DNA of 60,834 nucleotides from Mycobacterium innocens (GTDB taxonomy: Bacteria > Actinomycetota > Actinomycetes > Mycobacteriales > Mycobacteriaceae): NCBI RefSeq assembly GCF_900566055.1, contig NZ_UPHQ01000197.1:1-60834 (forward strand). Direction: 5' to 3'. This document shows positions 17,594 to 28,211 of the stretch, in pieces. The number at the start of each line of letters is the position of its first letter. The first letter of the stretch is position 1. The notes under the pieces are model-generated. The model was not told where the DNA came from. It searched no databases and saw only the letters and a program-made list of their open reading frames with translations. Position numbers and translations under genes: made by a program.

Positions 17594-17659
17594 AGCCATA
17601 GGATAGCGAGCCACCGCGGTGGATACCGAGACCCCGACACGAACCGATACGGTTGCGGG
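17594..17659. promoter_or_regulatory. back-to-back leaderless promoters of clpS and pncB1 with a palindrome
   Basis: On the minus strand TATCCT (17605-17600) lies 6 nt before the clpS ATG. On the plus strand TACGGT (17648-17653) lies 6 nt before the pncB1 GTG. The 42 bp between the two hexamers contain CCACCGCGGTGG (17611-17622), a perfect 12-bp palindrome just upstream of the clpS -10. It could be an operator acting on one or both genes. Confidence 0.55.
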
Positions 17660-18976
17660 GTGAATGACTCGGTCCCCGCTGGGCTTCTGACCGACAAGTA
17701 CGAGCTGACCATGCTCGCGGCCGCGCTGCGCGACGGCACAGCCAATCGCCGGACCACGTGGGAAGTGTTCGCCCGCCGGCTTCCCGCCGGCCGACGGTAT
17801 GGGGTGGTGGCCGGAACCGGTCGACTGCTGGAGCTGTTGCCGCAGTTCAGGTTCGACGACGACGCGTGCGAGTTGCTGGCCCAGTTCCTCGACCCCGAGA
17901 CCCTGGGCTACCTCCGGGATTTTCGCTTCTGCGGCGATATCGACGGCTACCCGGAAGGCGAACTGTACTTCCCCGGTTCCCCGGTGCTCTCGGTGCACGG
18001 CAGTTTCGCCGAATGCGTGCTGCTGGAAACGCTGGTGCTGTCGATCTTCAACCACGACACGGCCATCGCATCCGCGGCAGCGCGGATGGTCAGCGCCGCC
18101 GGAGGCCGCCCGCTGGTCGAAATGGGCTCACGCCGGACACATGAGCGCGCCGCGGTCGCCGCCGCCCGGGCCGCTTATCTCGCAGGCTTCGCCGGCTCGT
18201 CCAATCTGGAAGCTCAGCGACGCTACGGGATACCCACCGAAGGCACCGCTGCCCACGCGTTCACGATGCTGTACGCGCACCGGGACAGCCCCGCGGCGGT
18301 GTCAGAGTTAGCCGCATTCCGCGCCCAGGTCGAGGCGCTGGGCCCGGACACGACGCTGCTCGTCGACACCTACGACGTGACGACCGGTATCGCCAACGCT
18401 GTCGCGGCCGCCGGTACCGGGCTCGGCGCGGTCCGCATCGACTCAGGCGAGCTGGGCGTGCTGGCCCGCCAAGCCCGGGAGCAGCTCGACCAACTCGGCG
18501 CCAACCAGACCCGCATCATGGTGTCCGGCGATCTCGACGAGTTCGCCATCGCGGCGCTGCGCGCGGAGCCGGTCGATCATTACGGTGTCGGGACGTCGCT
18601 GGTCACCGGCTCGGGTGCACCGACCGCGAACATGGTGTACAAACTGGTCGAGGTCGACGGCATTCCGGTGCAAAAACGCAGCAGCCACAAGGAATCCCGC
18701 GGCGGCCACAAAGAAGCGCTGCGGCGGTCGAAGCCGGCGGGCACCATCACCGAAGAAATCGTGCATCCGGCGGGGCGCCCACCGACCACCACCGAGCCGC
18801 ACCGAGTGTTGACCACCCCGCTGGTTCGCGGTGGGGACGTGGTAGCCGATACCGGTGGCAGTGCGCTGGCGGCCGCCCGCAAGCTGGTGGCGTCCGGGCT
18901 GGGGAGCCTGCCCTGGGAGGGACTGAAATTAGCGGCCGGCGAGCCGGCCATTCCGACCCTGACTATCACGCCCTGA
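17660..18976 (+). CDS. pncB1: nicotinate phosphoribosyltransferase
   Basis: A 438-residue NAPRTase of the Preiss-Handler NAD salvage pathway. It couples nicotinate and PRPP to nicotinate mononucleotide with ATP hydrolysis. The motif [10 protein letters not shown] at the N terminus, [11 protein letters not shown] (with the phosphorylated histidine) near residue 155, [13 protein letters not shown] and [13 protein letters not shown] (phosphate binding) are all present. The GTG start at 17660 fits the conserved N terminus and the putative -10 hexamer 6 nt upstream. It matches M. tuberculosis PncB1 in place and length. It is divergent from clpS. Confidence 0.96.
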   Translation: MNDSVPAGLLTDKYELTMLAAALRDGTANRRTTWEVFARRLPAGRRYGVVAGTGRLLELLPQFRFDDDACELLAQFLDPETLGYLRDFRFCGDIDGYPEGELYFPGSPVLSVHGSFAECVLLETLVLSIFNHDTAIASAAARMVSAAGGRPLVEMGSRRTHERAAVAAARAAYLAGFAGSSNLEAQRRYGIPTEGTAAHAFTMLYAHRDSPAAVSELAAFRAQVEALGPDTTLLVDTYDVTTGIANAVAAAGTGLGAVRIDSGELGVLARQAREQLDQLGANQTRIMVSGDLDEFAIAALRAEPVDHYGVGTSLVTGSGAPTANMVYKLVEVDGIPVQKRSSHKESRGGHKEALRRSKPAGTITEEIVHPAGRPPTTTEPHRVLTTPLVRGGDVVADTGGSALAAARKLVASGLGSLPWEGLKLAAGEPAIPTLTITP

Positions 18977-19010
18977 GATTCGACTCGACAAGGGAGTAAC
19001 CACGCCTGAG

Positions 19011-20996
19011 GTGTCTGTTCCCGAGTTGCTGGCCGTCGCCGTGGCAGCGCTGGGCGGCAGCGAACGCCGCGGCCAGCTGGAGATGGCCAACGCCGTGGCC
19101 CAGGCTTTCGCAACCGGCGAGCACCTCGTCGTCCAGGCCGGCACCGGCACCGGTAAGTCCCTGGCGTACCTGATTCCGGCGATTGTCCGTGCGGTCGGCG
19201 ACGACGAGCCCGTCGTGGTGTCTACCGCAACAATCGCCCTGCAGCGGCAACTCGTCGATCGCGACCTACCCCGGCTCGCCGATGCGCTCGCCGCTTCCCT
19301 GCCCCGCCGGCCGCAGTTCGCATTGCTCAAAGGGCGGGGAAACTACCTGTGCCTCAACAGGATTCACAACGGCAGCGCGGCCGCCGACGCGGCCGGCGAG
19401 CCGCAGGAGGAACTCTTCAACCCCATGGCCGTGACCGCGCTGGGCCGCGACGTGCAACGGCTCACCGAATGGTCGGCCACAACCGGCACCGGAGACCGCG
19501 ACGACCTCAAACCCGGCGTGGCCGATCGGTCGTGGTCGCAGGTCAGCGTCTCCGCGCGGGAATGCATCGGCGTGGCCCGGTGCCCGTATGGCTCCGAGTG
19601 CTTCTCCGAACGGGCACGCGCGCGGGCGGGTGCCGCCGATATCGTCGTCACCAATCATGCGTTGCTGGCCGTGGACGCCGTTGCCGAATCCTCGGTGCTG
19701 CCCGAACACCGCCTCCTGGTGGTCGACGAGGCGCACGAACTGGCCGACCGGGTGACCTCGGTGGCCACCGCGGAGCTGACGTCGGCAACCCTCGGTGTGG
19801 CCGCGCGGCGGATCGCTCGGCTGGTCGCCCCGGAAGTGCTCGAGCGGTTGGAAGGAGCGTCGGCGACCTTCACCTCGGCGATCCACGACGCGCCACCCGG
19901 GCGCATCGATTACCTCGATGACGAGTTGGCGACATACCTGACGGCGCTACGCGACGCGGCCGGCGCAGCCCGCTCGGCGATCGACAGCACCAGCGACGCG
20001 AACGCGGCGTCGGCCCGCGCCGAAGCCGCGGCGGCCCTGACCGAGATCTGCGATACCGCGTCGCGAATACTGACGTCCTTCGCACCGGCGATCCCCGACC
20101 GCACCGACGTGGTCTGGCTCGACCATGAGGAGAACCGCGGTTCGCCACGCAGCGTGCTGCGGGTGGCTCCGCTGTCGGTCGCCAACCTGCTGGCCACTGC
20201 CGTATTCGCCCGTTCGACGACGGTGCTGACCTCGGCGACGCTGGCAATCGGCGGGACCTTCGACGCGATGGCGGCGGCCTGGGGCCTGCCTTCAGACAGA
20301 TCCTCGGACAAGCCTTCGGACACACCGTGGCGTGGGCTGGACGTGGGATCGCCGTTCCAGCACGCGAAGTCGGGGATCCTCTACGTGGCGGCCCATCTTC
20401 CGCCCCCCGGCCGTGACGGAACCGGGTCGGCCGAGCAGCTGACCGAAATCGCCGAACTCGTCACCGCGGCCGGCGGGCGGACCCTTGGCCTGTTCTCCTC
20501 GATGCGCGCGGCGCGCGCCGCCGCGGAAGCCATGCGCGAACGGCTTTCCACACCGGTGTTGTGCCAGGGCGACGACAGCACCTCCGCACTGGTCGAGCAG
20601 TTCACCGCCGACGCCGCCACCTCGCTGTTCGGCACCCTGTCGTTATGGCAGGGCGTCGACGTACCCGGACCGTCGCTGTCGTTGGTCCTGATCGACCGCA
20701 TCCCGTTCCCCCGCCCGGACGACCCACTGCTGAGCGCCCGCCAGCGCGCGGTGGCGGCCCGCGGCGGCAACGGCTTCATGACGGTCGCCGCCAATCATGC
20801 GGCGCTGCTGCTGGCACAGGGCGCGGGTCGGCTGTTGCGCCGGGTCAGCGACCGTGGGGTGGTGGCGGTGCTGGACTCGCGACTGGTGACCGCCCGCTAC
20901 GGGGACTACCTGCAAGCCTCGCTGCCCCCGTTCTGGCAGACCACCAACCCCACCCAGGTCCGCGCGGCGCTGCGGCGATTGTCGGCCGCCGGCTGA
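19011..20996 (+). CDS. dinG: DinG-family Fe-S helicase (XPD-like)
   Basis: A 661-residue superfamily 2 helicase. Walker A is QAGTGTGKS (residues 42-50), the DEAH box is VVDEAHEL, and an iron-sulfur domain is marked by cysteines in GNYLCLNR, ECIGVARCPYGSECF. The C-terminal helicase motifs are SLWQGVDVPG and GRLLRR. It unwinds 5'-3' DNA, including G-quadruplexes and R-loops in studied homologues. The start is a GTG, and another N-terminal extension is possible. It is convergent with glgP: their stop codons abut with no base between. Confidence 0.94.
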   Translation: MSVPELLAVAVAALGGSERRGQLEMANAVAQAFATGEHLVVQAGTGTGKSLAYLIPAIVRAVGDDEPVVVSTATIALQRQLVDRDLPRLADALAASLPRRPQFALLKGRGNYLCLNRIHNGSAAADAAGEPQEELFNPMAVTALGRDVQRLTEWSATTGTGDRDDLKPGVADRSWSQVSVSARECIGVARCPYGSECFSERARARAGAADIVVTNHALLAVDAVAESSVLPEHRLLVVDEAHELADRVTSVATAELTSATLGVAARRIARLVAPEVLERLEGASATFTSAIHDAPPGRIDYLDDELATYLTALRDAAGAARSAIDSTSDANAASARAEAAAALTEICDTASRILTSFAPAIPDRTDVVWLDHEENRGSPRSVLRVAPLSVANLLATAVFARSTTVLTSATLAIGGTFDAMAAAWGLPSDRSSDKPSDTPWRGLDVGSPFQHAKSGILYVAAHLPPPGRDGTGSAEQLTEIAELVTAAGGRTLGLFSSMRAARAAAEAMRERLSTPVLCQGDDSTSALVEQFTADAATSLFGTLSLWQGVDVPGPSLSLVLIDRIPFPRPDDPLLSARQRAVAARGGNGFMTVAANHAALLLAQGAGRLLRRVSDRGVVAVLDSRLVTARYGDYLQASLPPFWQTTNPTQVRAALRRLSAAG

Positions 20997-23624
20997 TCAG
21001 CCCCCGGCGAGGGTGACCAGCCCGAGCTCATTGCCGGCGGCCAGCATCGGATGGCGAGGCAGCACTCGCACGGTGTAGCCGACGGCCCCCGCCAGCGGCA
21101 GCGGCGTTGTCGTCGAGAAGATGTGGCTCACACCGTCGGTGCCGGTATGCGACATTTCGACGGTGGCCGGGTCCACCAGCGCATCGCCGGCGTCGACCCT
21201 GCCCAGCACCGCTTGCACCGTAACCTCGTCGGGCTGCAGGCCGGCCAGTTGCACGATTGCGGTCAAGGTCAGCTTCGAGCCGAGCAGCGGAGTATCGGGC
21301 AGCCCGGCGCTGTCCACGTCGGTGATCTCGATACGCGGCCACGCTGCTGCGGCCCGCCGCCGGTAGGCGGCCAGCTCGCGGGCCCCGGCGAACTCGGTGC
21401 CGTCACCCGCAACACCGATGGTCTTGCGCCACGATTGCGCCGCCGGAGCGTAGTAGTGCTCGACGTAGTCGCGCACCATGCGAGAAGCCAGCACTTTCGG
21501 TCCCAAGGTCTGCAGGGTGTGCCGCACCATCTCCATCCATCGCGGCGGCACGCCGCGTTCGTCACGCTCGTAAAACTTCGGCGCCACCGCCTGTTCCAAC
21601 AGGTTGTAGAGCCCATTGGACTCCAGGTCATCGCGTCGTTCCGGATCTGCCACGCCGTCGGCAGACGGTATCTCCCAACCGTTTTCGCCGTCGTACCATT
21701 CGTCCCACCAGCCGTCACGGATGGACAGATTCAGCCCGCCGTTGAGCGCGCTCTTCATCCCTGACGTTCCGCACGCTTCCAACGGCCGCAACGGGTTGTT
21801 CAGCCACACGTCGCAGCCCCAATACAACCACCGGGCCATCGACATGTCGTAGTTGGGCAAGAACGCGATGCGGTGGCGCACCTGCGGCCGGTCGGCGAAC
21901 CGCACCACCTGCTGGATCAGCGCCTTTCCCCCATCGTCGGCCGGATGCGACTTGCCTGCCACGATCAGCTGTATCGGCCGTTCGTGGTCCAGCAGCAGCT
22001 TCTCGAGTCGATCCGGATCACGCAGCATCAGGGTCAGCCGCTTGTACGTCGGAACCCGGCGGGCAAACCCGATGGTCAACACGTTCGGATCGAAGGCCGT
22101 TGCGATCCAGCCCAATTCGGCTTCGGAGGCACCGCGTTCCAACCACGATTGCCGCAGCCGCGCCCGCACGTCCTCCACCAGCAACGAGCGCAGCTGTGAC
22201 CGGATCCACCACAGGTGGCCGGCATCCACCTGCTGTAGCCGCAGCCAGACGGCGGGCTCGGCGAACGAGTCCGAACCGGCCAGTTCGCGGCCCAATTGCA
22301 GCCATTGTGGTGCGGCCCAGCTGCGGGCGTGCACCCCGTTGGTGATCGACCCGATCGGTACTTCGTCGTGGTCGAATCCGGGCCACAGCTCGTTGAACAT
22401 GGCCCGGCTGACCCTGCCATGCAGCAGCGAGACACCGTTGGCCCGTTGTGCCAGCCGCAGACCCATGTGGGCCATGTTGAACTTGGTGGGATCGTCCTCG
22501 GCGCCCAGCCCCAGGATGCGATCGGTCGGCACGCCCGGCAGCAGCGTCGGCTCGTCATCGCCGAAGTAACGCTGCACCATGTCCACCGGGAACCGGTCGA
22601 TACCGGCGGGCACCGGAGTGTGCGTGGTGAACACCGTGCTGGACCGCACCACCGTCAGCGCGGTATCGAAGTCCAATCCCGAGTCGGTGATGAGTTCCCG
22701 GATGCGTTCGGCTCCCAGGAATCCGGCGTGGCCCTCGTTCATGTGGAATACCTCGGGGGCCGGCGATCCCTCGATGGCGGTGAACGCGCGAATGGCCCTT
22801 ATCCCGCCGATACCGGCCAAGATCTCCTGCTTGATCCGGTGTTCTTGGTCACCCCCGTAGAGGCGGTCGGTCACGCCGCGCAGCTCGTGCTCGTTTTCCG
22901 GAATATCGGAATCCAGCAGCAGCAACGGCACCCGGCCCACCTGGGCAACCCAGATCCGCGCCCGCAGCTGCTCGAAATCCGGCAGCGCCAGCTCGACCAG
23001 CACCGGATCACCGTTGGCGTCGGTGAGCAGGCGCAACGGCAGCCCGTGCGGGTCCAGCGACGGATAGGTCTCCTGCTGCCAGCCGTCGGCGGTCAGCGAC
23101 TGCCGAAAATATCCGGAGCGGTAGTACAGACCGACCGCGATCAGCGGCAGCCCCAGGTCGGACGCGGCCTTGAGATGGTCGCCGGCCAGAATCCCAAGGC
23201 CGCCGGAGTAATTGGGCAGCACCTCGGCGATGCCGAACTCCATCGAGAAGTACGCGATGCTGGTGGGCAGGCACGGCCCGGATGCTCCGGGGACACCCGC
23301 CTGCTCTTGCTGCTGATACCCCTGCTCGTGCTGCTGATACCACAGTGGGCGGCTCAGGTAGTCGGCCAGATCGGCCGCCTGCTCGTCGAGCCGGCGCAGG
23401 AATTCTTCGTCGAGCGCCAATTCGTCCAGGCGTGCCGGTTTGACCGCACCCAGCACCGCCACCGGGTCATTGCCGCAGCTGGCCCACAGTGCCGGGTCGA
23501 TGCTCGCGAACAGGTCCTGGGTGGACTTTTCCCAGGACCACCGCAGGTTGGTCGACAGTTGGTCCAGCGCGGCAAGACGGTCGGGCAGATGAGCACGGAC
23601 AGTAAACCGGCGGAGGGCTTTCAC
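20997..23624 (-). CDS. glgP: alpha-glucan phosphorylase
   Basis: An 875-residue glycogen phosphorylase that releases glucose 1-phosphate from alpha-1,4-glucan. An N-terminal DUF3417 domain (about residues 12-120) precedes the catalytic body. The PLP lysine lies in GTSGMKSALNGGLNLSIRDGWWDE, and YNSGGLGILAGDHLK-like and RVPTYKR segments fit the family. A glutamine-rich insert (YQQHEQGYQQQEQAG, residues 96-110) appears specific to this strain or clade. The GTG start has TAAGGT 8 nt upstream. It works with GlgE and GlgB, encoded divergently next door. Confidence 0.96.
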   Translation of the reverse strand: MKALRRFTVRAHLPDRLAALDQLSTNLRWSWEKSTQDLFASIDPALWASCGNDPVAVLGAVKPARLDELALDEEFLRRLDEQAADLADYLSRPLWYQQHEQGYQQQEQAGVPGASGPCLPTSIAYFSMEFGIAEVLPNYSGGLGILAGDHLKAASDLGLPLIAVGLYYRSGYFRQSLTADGWQQETYPSLDPHGLPLRLLTDANGDPVLVELALPDFEQLRARIWVAQVGRVPLLLLDSDIPENEHELRGVTDRLYGGDQEHRIKQEILAGIGGIRAIRAFTAIEGSPAPEVFHMNEGHAGFLGAERIRELITDSGLDFDTALTVVRSSTVFTTHTPVPAGIDRFPVDMVQRYFGDDEPTLLPGVPTDRILGLGAEDDPTKFNMAHMGLRLAQRANGVSLLHGRVSRAMFNELWPGFDHDEVPIGSITNGVHARSWAAPQWLQLGRELAGSDSFAEPAVWLRLQQVDAGHLWWIRSQLRSLLVEDVRARLRQSWLERGASEAELGWIATAFDPNVLTIGFARRVPTYKRLTLMLRDPDRLEKLLLDHERPIQLIVAGKSHPADDGGKALIQQVVRFADRPQVRHRIAFLPNYDMSMARWLYWGCDVWLNNPLRPLEACGTSGMKSALNGGLNLSIRDGWWDEWYDGENGWEIPSADGVADPERRDDLESNGLYNLLEQAVAPKFYERDERGVPPRWMEMVRHTLQTLGPKVLASRMVRDYVEHYYAPAAQSWRKTIGVAGDGTEFAGARELAAYRRRAAAAWPRIEITDVDSAGLPDTPLLGSKLTLTAIVQLAGLQPDEVTVQAVLGRVDAGDALVDPATVEMSHTGTDGVSHIFSTTTPLPLAGAVGYTVRVLPRHPMLAAGNELGLVTLAGG

Positions 23625-23632
23625 GCGTCTTT

Positions 23633-23638
23633 ACCTTA
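23633..23638 (-). promoter_or_regulatory. putative -10 element (TAAGGT) of glgP
   Basis: TAAGGT on the minus strand, 8 nt before the GTG at 23624. No ribosome-binding site lies in the gap, so leaderless translation is plausible. Confidence 0.4.
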
Positions 23639-23879
23639 CTGAGGATTTCGGTCAGAGCGGGCTACTCGGTGACAGGTTGGGCCCCGCCGGTGTGGCCGGA
23701 CACTAGGGTGGGTATGGGGCGCTAAGACGAGCAGACAACGACACACGAAGGACACCCCGGCGACACCGCTGTTGCTCGTCCCCGGGGTGACGAGCCCAGG
23801 AACGGCCCGCAGTGGCCAAGGGGGGCGAGGTCGGGTTCCCCGCCTGCATGGGCGAGCCGCGAACAGAACGGAGTGATTG

Positions 23880-25967
23880 GTGCCCGGTCGTGTCGAGATC
23901 GATAACGTCCAGCCCGTCGTCTCATGCGGCGCCTACCCCGCCAAGGCGGTGGTAGGCGAGGTGGTGCCGGTCAGCGCCTCGGTATGGCGCGAGGGCCACG
24001 AAGCAGTGGCCGCGACCCTGGTAGTGCGCTACCTCGGCCCGCGTTATCCGCTGGTCAGCGACGTACGCAGGGTCTCGGCGGTGCGGGCGCTGGAATCCGA
24101 GGTGGCGGCCAGGCCGGCCGAGCAGCAGCGCGTCAAACCGCTGTTGTTCCCGATGACGATGGGCCAGGAGCCCTACGTCTTCCACGGCCAGTTCACCCCC
24201 GACAGCGCCGGACTGTGGACCTTCCGGGTCGACGGTTGGGGTGACCCGGTACATACCTGGCGTCATGGCCTGGTCGCCAAACTCGATGCCGGCCAGGGCG
24301 AAAAAGAATTGTCCAACGATTTGCTGATCGGCGCCGCGCTACTCGAGCGCGCCGCCACGGGGGTGCCGCGCGCGCAACGCTGGCCGCTGATGGAGGCTGC
24401 CGCGACGTTGCGGAATCCCGGTGACCCGGTGACCCGCTCCGCGCTGGCCCTGTCCCCGGAAATCGACGACCTGCTCAAGGCTTATCCGCTGCGGGATCTG
24501 GTTACCCGCGGCGAACAGTTCGGCATCTGGGTCGACCGCTCGGTGGCCCGCTTCGGGGCGTGGTACGAGATGTTCCCGCGTTCCACCGGAGGTTGGGACG
24601 ACGACGGCAAACCGGTGCACGGCACCTTTTCCACCGCGGCGGCCGAGCTACCGCGCATTGCACGGATGGGGTTCGACGTGGTGTACCTGCCGCCGATTCA
24701 TCCGATCGGCAAGGTGCACCGCAAGGGCCGCAACAACAACCCCACCGCCGCGCCCGGTGACGTCGGATCTCCGTGGGCGATCGGCAGCGACGAGGGCGGC
24801 CACGATGCCATCCACCCGAGCCTGGGCACCATCGACGATTTCGACGACTTCGTTGCCGCGGCGCGCGACCTGGGCATGGAGGTGGCCCTGGACCTGGCCC
24901 TGCAATGCGCGCCGGACCATCCGTGGGCCCGTGAACACCGAAACTGGTTCACCGAACTGCCGGACGGCACCATTGCCTACGCGGAGAACCCGCCGAAGAA
25001 GTATCAGGACATCTATCCACTCAACTTCGACAACGACCCCGTGGGACTCTACGACGAAGTGCTGCGCGTAGTACGACATTGGATCGACCACGGCGTCAAG
25101 TTCTTTCGGGTCGACAACCCGCACACCAAGCCACCCGACTTCTGGTCTTGGCTGATCGGTCAAGTCAAGACCATCCACCCCGACGTGTTGTTCTTGTCCG
25201 AGGCATTCACTCCCCCGGCCCGCCAGTACGGGCTGGCCAAACTGGGCTTCACGCAGTCCTACAGTTACTTCACCTGGCGCACGTCCAAGTGGGAGCTCAC
25301 CGAATTCGGTAACGAGATAGCCGAATTCGCCGACTTCCGCCGGCCCAACCTCTTCGTCAATACCCCCGACATCCTGCACGCGGTCCTGCAACACAACGGC
25401 CCCGGCATGTTCGCCATCCGCGCGGCGCTGGCTGCCACCATGGGTCCGGCCTGGGGCGTGTACTCCGGTTACGAGCTGTTCGAGCACCGGGCGGTGCGGG
25501 AAGGCAGCGAGGAGTACCTGGACTCGGAAAAATACGAGCTGCGTCCCCGTGACTTCGCGGGCGCGCTCGCCGAAGGCAGGTCACTGGAGCCGTTCATCAC
25601 GCAGCTCAACGCAATTCGGCGACTGCATCCCGCGCTGCAGCAGTTACGCACCATCCATTTCCATCACGTCGACAACGAGGCGTTGCTGGCTTACAGCAAG
25701 TTCGACCCGGCGACCGGCGACTGTGTCCTGGTGGTGGTCACGCTCAACGCCCTCGGGCCCGAGGAAGCAACCCTGTGGCTGGACATGGCCGCGCTGGGTA
25801 TGGAGCCCTACGAGCGGTTTTGGGTCCGCGACGAGATAACCGGCCAGGAATTCAATTGGGGGCAAGGAAATTATGTTCGCATCGACCCGGCGCAAGCAGT
25901 CGCCCACGTCATCAACATGCCACTCATTCCGGAGGAATCCCGAGTCACACTGCTGCGCAGGAGGTGA
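23880..25967 (+). CDS. glgE: maltosyltransferase GlgE (alpha-1,4-glucan:phosphate maltosyltransferase)
   Basis: A 695-residue GH13_3 enzyme that extends alpha-glucan using maltose 1-phosphate. The N-terminal beta domain (about 1-95) is followed by an inserted helical domain and the (beta/alpha)8 barrel. The nucleophile Asp lies in [11 protein letters not shown], the acid/base Glu in FLSEAFTPP, and the transition-state Asp in [27 protein letters not shown] is the family hallmark. GTG at 23880 has GGAG upstream (AACGGAGTGATTG); TTG at 23877 is an alternative. The next gene, glgB, starts 5 bp after its stop. Confidence 0.97.
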   Translation: MPGRVEIDNVQPVVSCGAYPAKAVVGEVVPVSASVWREGHEAVAATLVVRYLGPRYPLVSDVRRVSAVRALESEVAARPAEQQRVKPLLFPMTMGQEPYVFHGQFTPDSAGLWTFRVDGWGDPVHTWRHGLVAKLDAGQGEKELSNDLLIGAALLERAATGVPRAQRWPLMEAAATLRNPGDPVTRSALALSPEIDDLLKAYPLRDLVTRGEQFGIWVDRSVARFGAWYEMFPRSTGGWDDDGKPVHGTFSTAAAELPRIARMGFDVVYLPPIHPIGKVHRKGRNNNPTAAPGDVGSPWAIGSDEGGHDAIHPSLGTIDDFDDFVAAARDLGMEVALDLALQCAPDHPWAREHRNWFTELPDGTIAYAENPPKKYQDIYPLNFDNDPVGLYDEVLRVVRHWIDHGVKFFRVDNPHTKPPDFWSWLIGQVKTIHPDVLFLSEAFTPPARQYGLAKLGFTQSYSYFTWRTSKWELTEFGNEIAEFADFRRPNLFVNTPDILHAVLQHNGPGMFAIRAALAATMGPAWGVYSGYELFEHRAVREGSEEYLDSEKYELRPRDFAGALAEGRSLEPFITQLNAIRRLHPALQQLRTIHFHHVDNEALLAYSKFDPATGDCVLVVVTLNALGPEEATLWLDMAALGMEPYERFWVRDEITGQEFNWGQGNYVRIDPAQAVAHVINMPLIPEESRVTLLRRR

Positions 25968-25972
25968 GCGAC

Positions 25973-28180
25973 TTGAGTAGATCCAAGAGCCGAACCGATC
26001 AACTGCCCGGGACGCACTTGGCGCCCGACCCCGCCGAGCTGGCGCGCCTGGTGGCCGGCGCCCACCACAACCCGCACAGCATCCTGGGCGCCCACGAGTA
26101 CGGCGACCACACGGTTATCCGGGCATTTCGTCCACACGCGGTCAGCGTCGTCGCGCTCGTCGGTGACGACCAGTTGCCGATGCAGCACATCGACGCCGGG
26201 CTGTTCGCGGTGGCCCTGCCCTTCGTCAACTTGATCGATTACCGGTTGCAGGTTTGCTACGAAGGTGCTGACCCCTATGCGGTCGCCGACGCTTACCGTT
26301 TTCTGCCCACCCTGGGTGAAGTCGACCTCCATCTGTTCGCCGAGGGACGCCACGAGCGACTCTGGGAAGTCCTTGGCGCTCATCCCCGCTCGTTCACCAC
26401 GGCCGACGGTGTCGTGGAGGGCGTGTCGTTCGCGGTGTGGGCGCCCAACGCCAAGGGCGTCAGCCTGATCGGTGATTTCAATGGCTGGACCGGAAACGAC
26501 GCACCAATGCGCGTACTGGGTTCCTCGGGAGTGTGGGAGTTGTTCTGGCCTGGTTTCCCGGACGACGGCCTCTACAAGTTCCGGGTGCACGGCGCCGACG
26601 GCGTCGTGACCGATCGGGCCGACCCGTTCGCGTTCGGCGCCGAGGTGCCGCCCCAGACGGCATCGCGGGTGACGGTGAGCGACTACACCTGGGGCGACGC
26701 CGACTGGATGGCTCGGCGTGTCCAGCGTAATCCGGTGTTCGAGCCGATGAGCACCTATGAAGTCCACCTGGGCTCCTGGCGTCCCGGACTGAGCTACCGC
26801 CAGCTTGCCCGGGAGCTGACCGATTACGTGGTGGCACACGGGTTTACCCATGTGGAGCTACTACCAGTGGCCGAACACCCGTTCGCCGGATCATGGGGAT
26901 ACCAGGTCACGTCGTACTATGCGCCGACATCGCGCTTCGGCACTCCCGACGATTTCCGGGGGCTGGTCGACGCCCTTCACCAAGCGGGCATCGGCGTCAT
27001 CGTGGACTGGGTGCCGGCCCACTTCCCTAAGGACGCATGGGCGCTCGGACGGTTCGACGGCACTCCGCTCTACGAGCATTCCGATCCCAAACGTGGCGAG
27101 CAACTAGACTGGGGCACTTACGTTTTCGACTTCGGGCGGCCGGAGGTACGAAACTTCCTGGTGGCCAACGCGTTGTTTTGGCTCCAGGAATTTCACATCG
27201 ACGGCCTGCGGGTGGACGCGGTGGCATCGATGCTCTACCTGGATTACTCGCGCCCCGAGGGCGGCTGGACCCCCAACATCTACGGCGGGCGGGAGAACTT
27301 GGAGGCGGTGCAGTTCCTGCAGGAGATGAACGCCACCGCGCACCGGGCGGCACCCGGCATCGTCACCATCGCCGAGGAGTCGACGTCGTGGCCAGGGGTA
27401 ACCAGACCGACAAGCCTTGGCGGCCTTGGCTTTTCGATGAAATGGAACATGGGCTGGATGCACGACACGCTTGACTACATCAGTCGAGACCCGGTCTATC
27501 GCAGTTTTCATCACCATGAGATGACGTTCTCGATGCTGTATGCGTTCAGTGAGAATTACGTGCTGCCCCTCAGCCACGACGAGGTAGTGCACGGCAAAGG
27601 GACGCTATGGGGGCGGATGCCGGGTAGCAATCACATGAAGGCCGCCGGGCTTCGCAGCCTGCTCGCCTACCAGTGGGCACACCCGGGCAAACAACTGCTG
27701 TTCATGGGCCAGGAATTCGGCCAGCGTGCCGAGTGGTCCGAGCAACACGGTCTTGACTGGTTCCAGCTCGACGAACAAGGCTTCTCGAACGGTATTTTGC
27801 GCCTGGTGCGCGACATCAACGAGATCTACCGCAACCACCCGGCACTGTGGAGCCAAGACACCGTTCCGGCCGGCTATTCCTGGATCGACGCCAACGATTC
27901 GGCCAACAACGTGTTGAGCTTCCTGCGCTACGGCAACGACGGCTCGGTGATGGCGTGCGTGTTCAATTTCGCCGGCACCGAGCACAGCGGCTACCGGCTG
28001 GGTCTGCCTTCGGCCGGCCGGTGGCGAGAAGTCCTCAACACCGACGCGACCTCCTACAACGGGTCCGGGATCGGCAACCTCGGGGGCGTCGACGCCACCG
28101 ACGACCCGTGGCACGGTCGTCCCGCATCAGCGGTGCTGGTGCTGCCGCCCACGTCGGCCTTGTGGCTGGAACCGGCCTGA
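25973..28180 (+). CDS. glgB: 1,4-alpha-glucan branching enzyme
   Basis: A 735-residue branching enzyme that makes alpha-1,6 branches on the linear glucan from GlgE. Two N-terminal CBM48-like domains (one about 20-120, one about 130-225 with [21 protein letters not shown]) lead into the GH13_9 barrel: [24 protein letters not shown] (nucleophile Asp), TIAEEST (acid/base Glu) and [13 protein letters not shown]. The start is TTG at 25973, supported by AGGAGG at 25959-25964, 8 nt upstream, lying across the end of glgE. The two genes form one operon. No PE_PGRS gene follows, unlike in M. tuberculosis. Confidence 0.96.
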   Translation: MSRSKSRTDQLPGTHLAPDPAELARLVAGAHHNPHSILGAHEYGDHTVIRAFRPHAVSVVALVGDDQLPMQHIDAGLFAVALPFVNLIDYRLQVCYEGADPYAVADAYRFLPTLGEVDLHLFAEGRHERLWEVLGAHPRSFTTADGVVEGVSFAVWAPNAKGVSLIGDFNGWTGNDAPMRVLGSSGVWELFWPGFPDDGLYKFRVHGADGVVTDRADPFAFGAEVPPQTASRVTVSDYTWGDADWMARRVQRNPVFEPMSTYEVHLGSWRPGLSYRQLARELTDYVVAHGFTHVELLPVAEHPFAGSWGYQVTSYYAPTSRFGTPDDFRGLVDALHQAGIGVIVDWVPAHFPKDAWALGRFDGTPLYEHSDPKRGEQLDWGTYVFDFGRPEVRNFLVANALFWLQEFHIDGLRVDAVASMLYLDYSRPEGGWTPNIYGGRENLEAVQFLQEMNATAHRAAPGIVTIAEESTSWPGVTRPTSLGGLGFSMKWNMGWMHDTLDYISRDPVYRSFHHHEMTFSMLYAFSENYVLPLSHDEVVHGKGTLWGRMPGSNHMKAAGLRSLLAYQWAHPGKQLLFMGQEFGQRAEWSEQHGLDWFQLDEQGFSNGILRLVRDINEIYRNHPALWSQDTVPAGYSWIDANDSANNVLSFLRYGNDGSVMACVFNFAGTEHSGYRLGLPSAGRWREVLNTDATSYNGSGIGNLGGVDATDDPWHGRPASAVLVLPPTSALWLEPA

Positions 28181-28211
28181 AGCGACCAGTCACCAACCCC
28201 TGCCCGACACC

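Noticed and set aside
22296..23642. 448-codon plus-strand frame opposite glgP
   Set aside because: Antisense shadow with no conserved motif.
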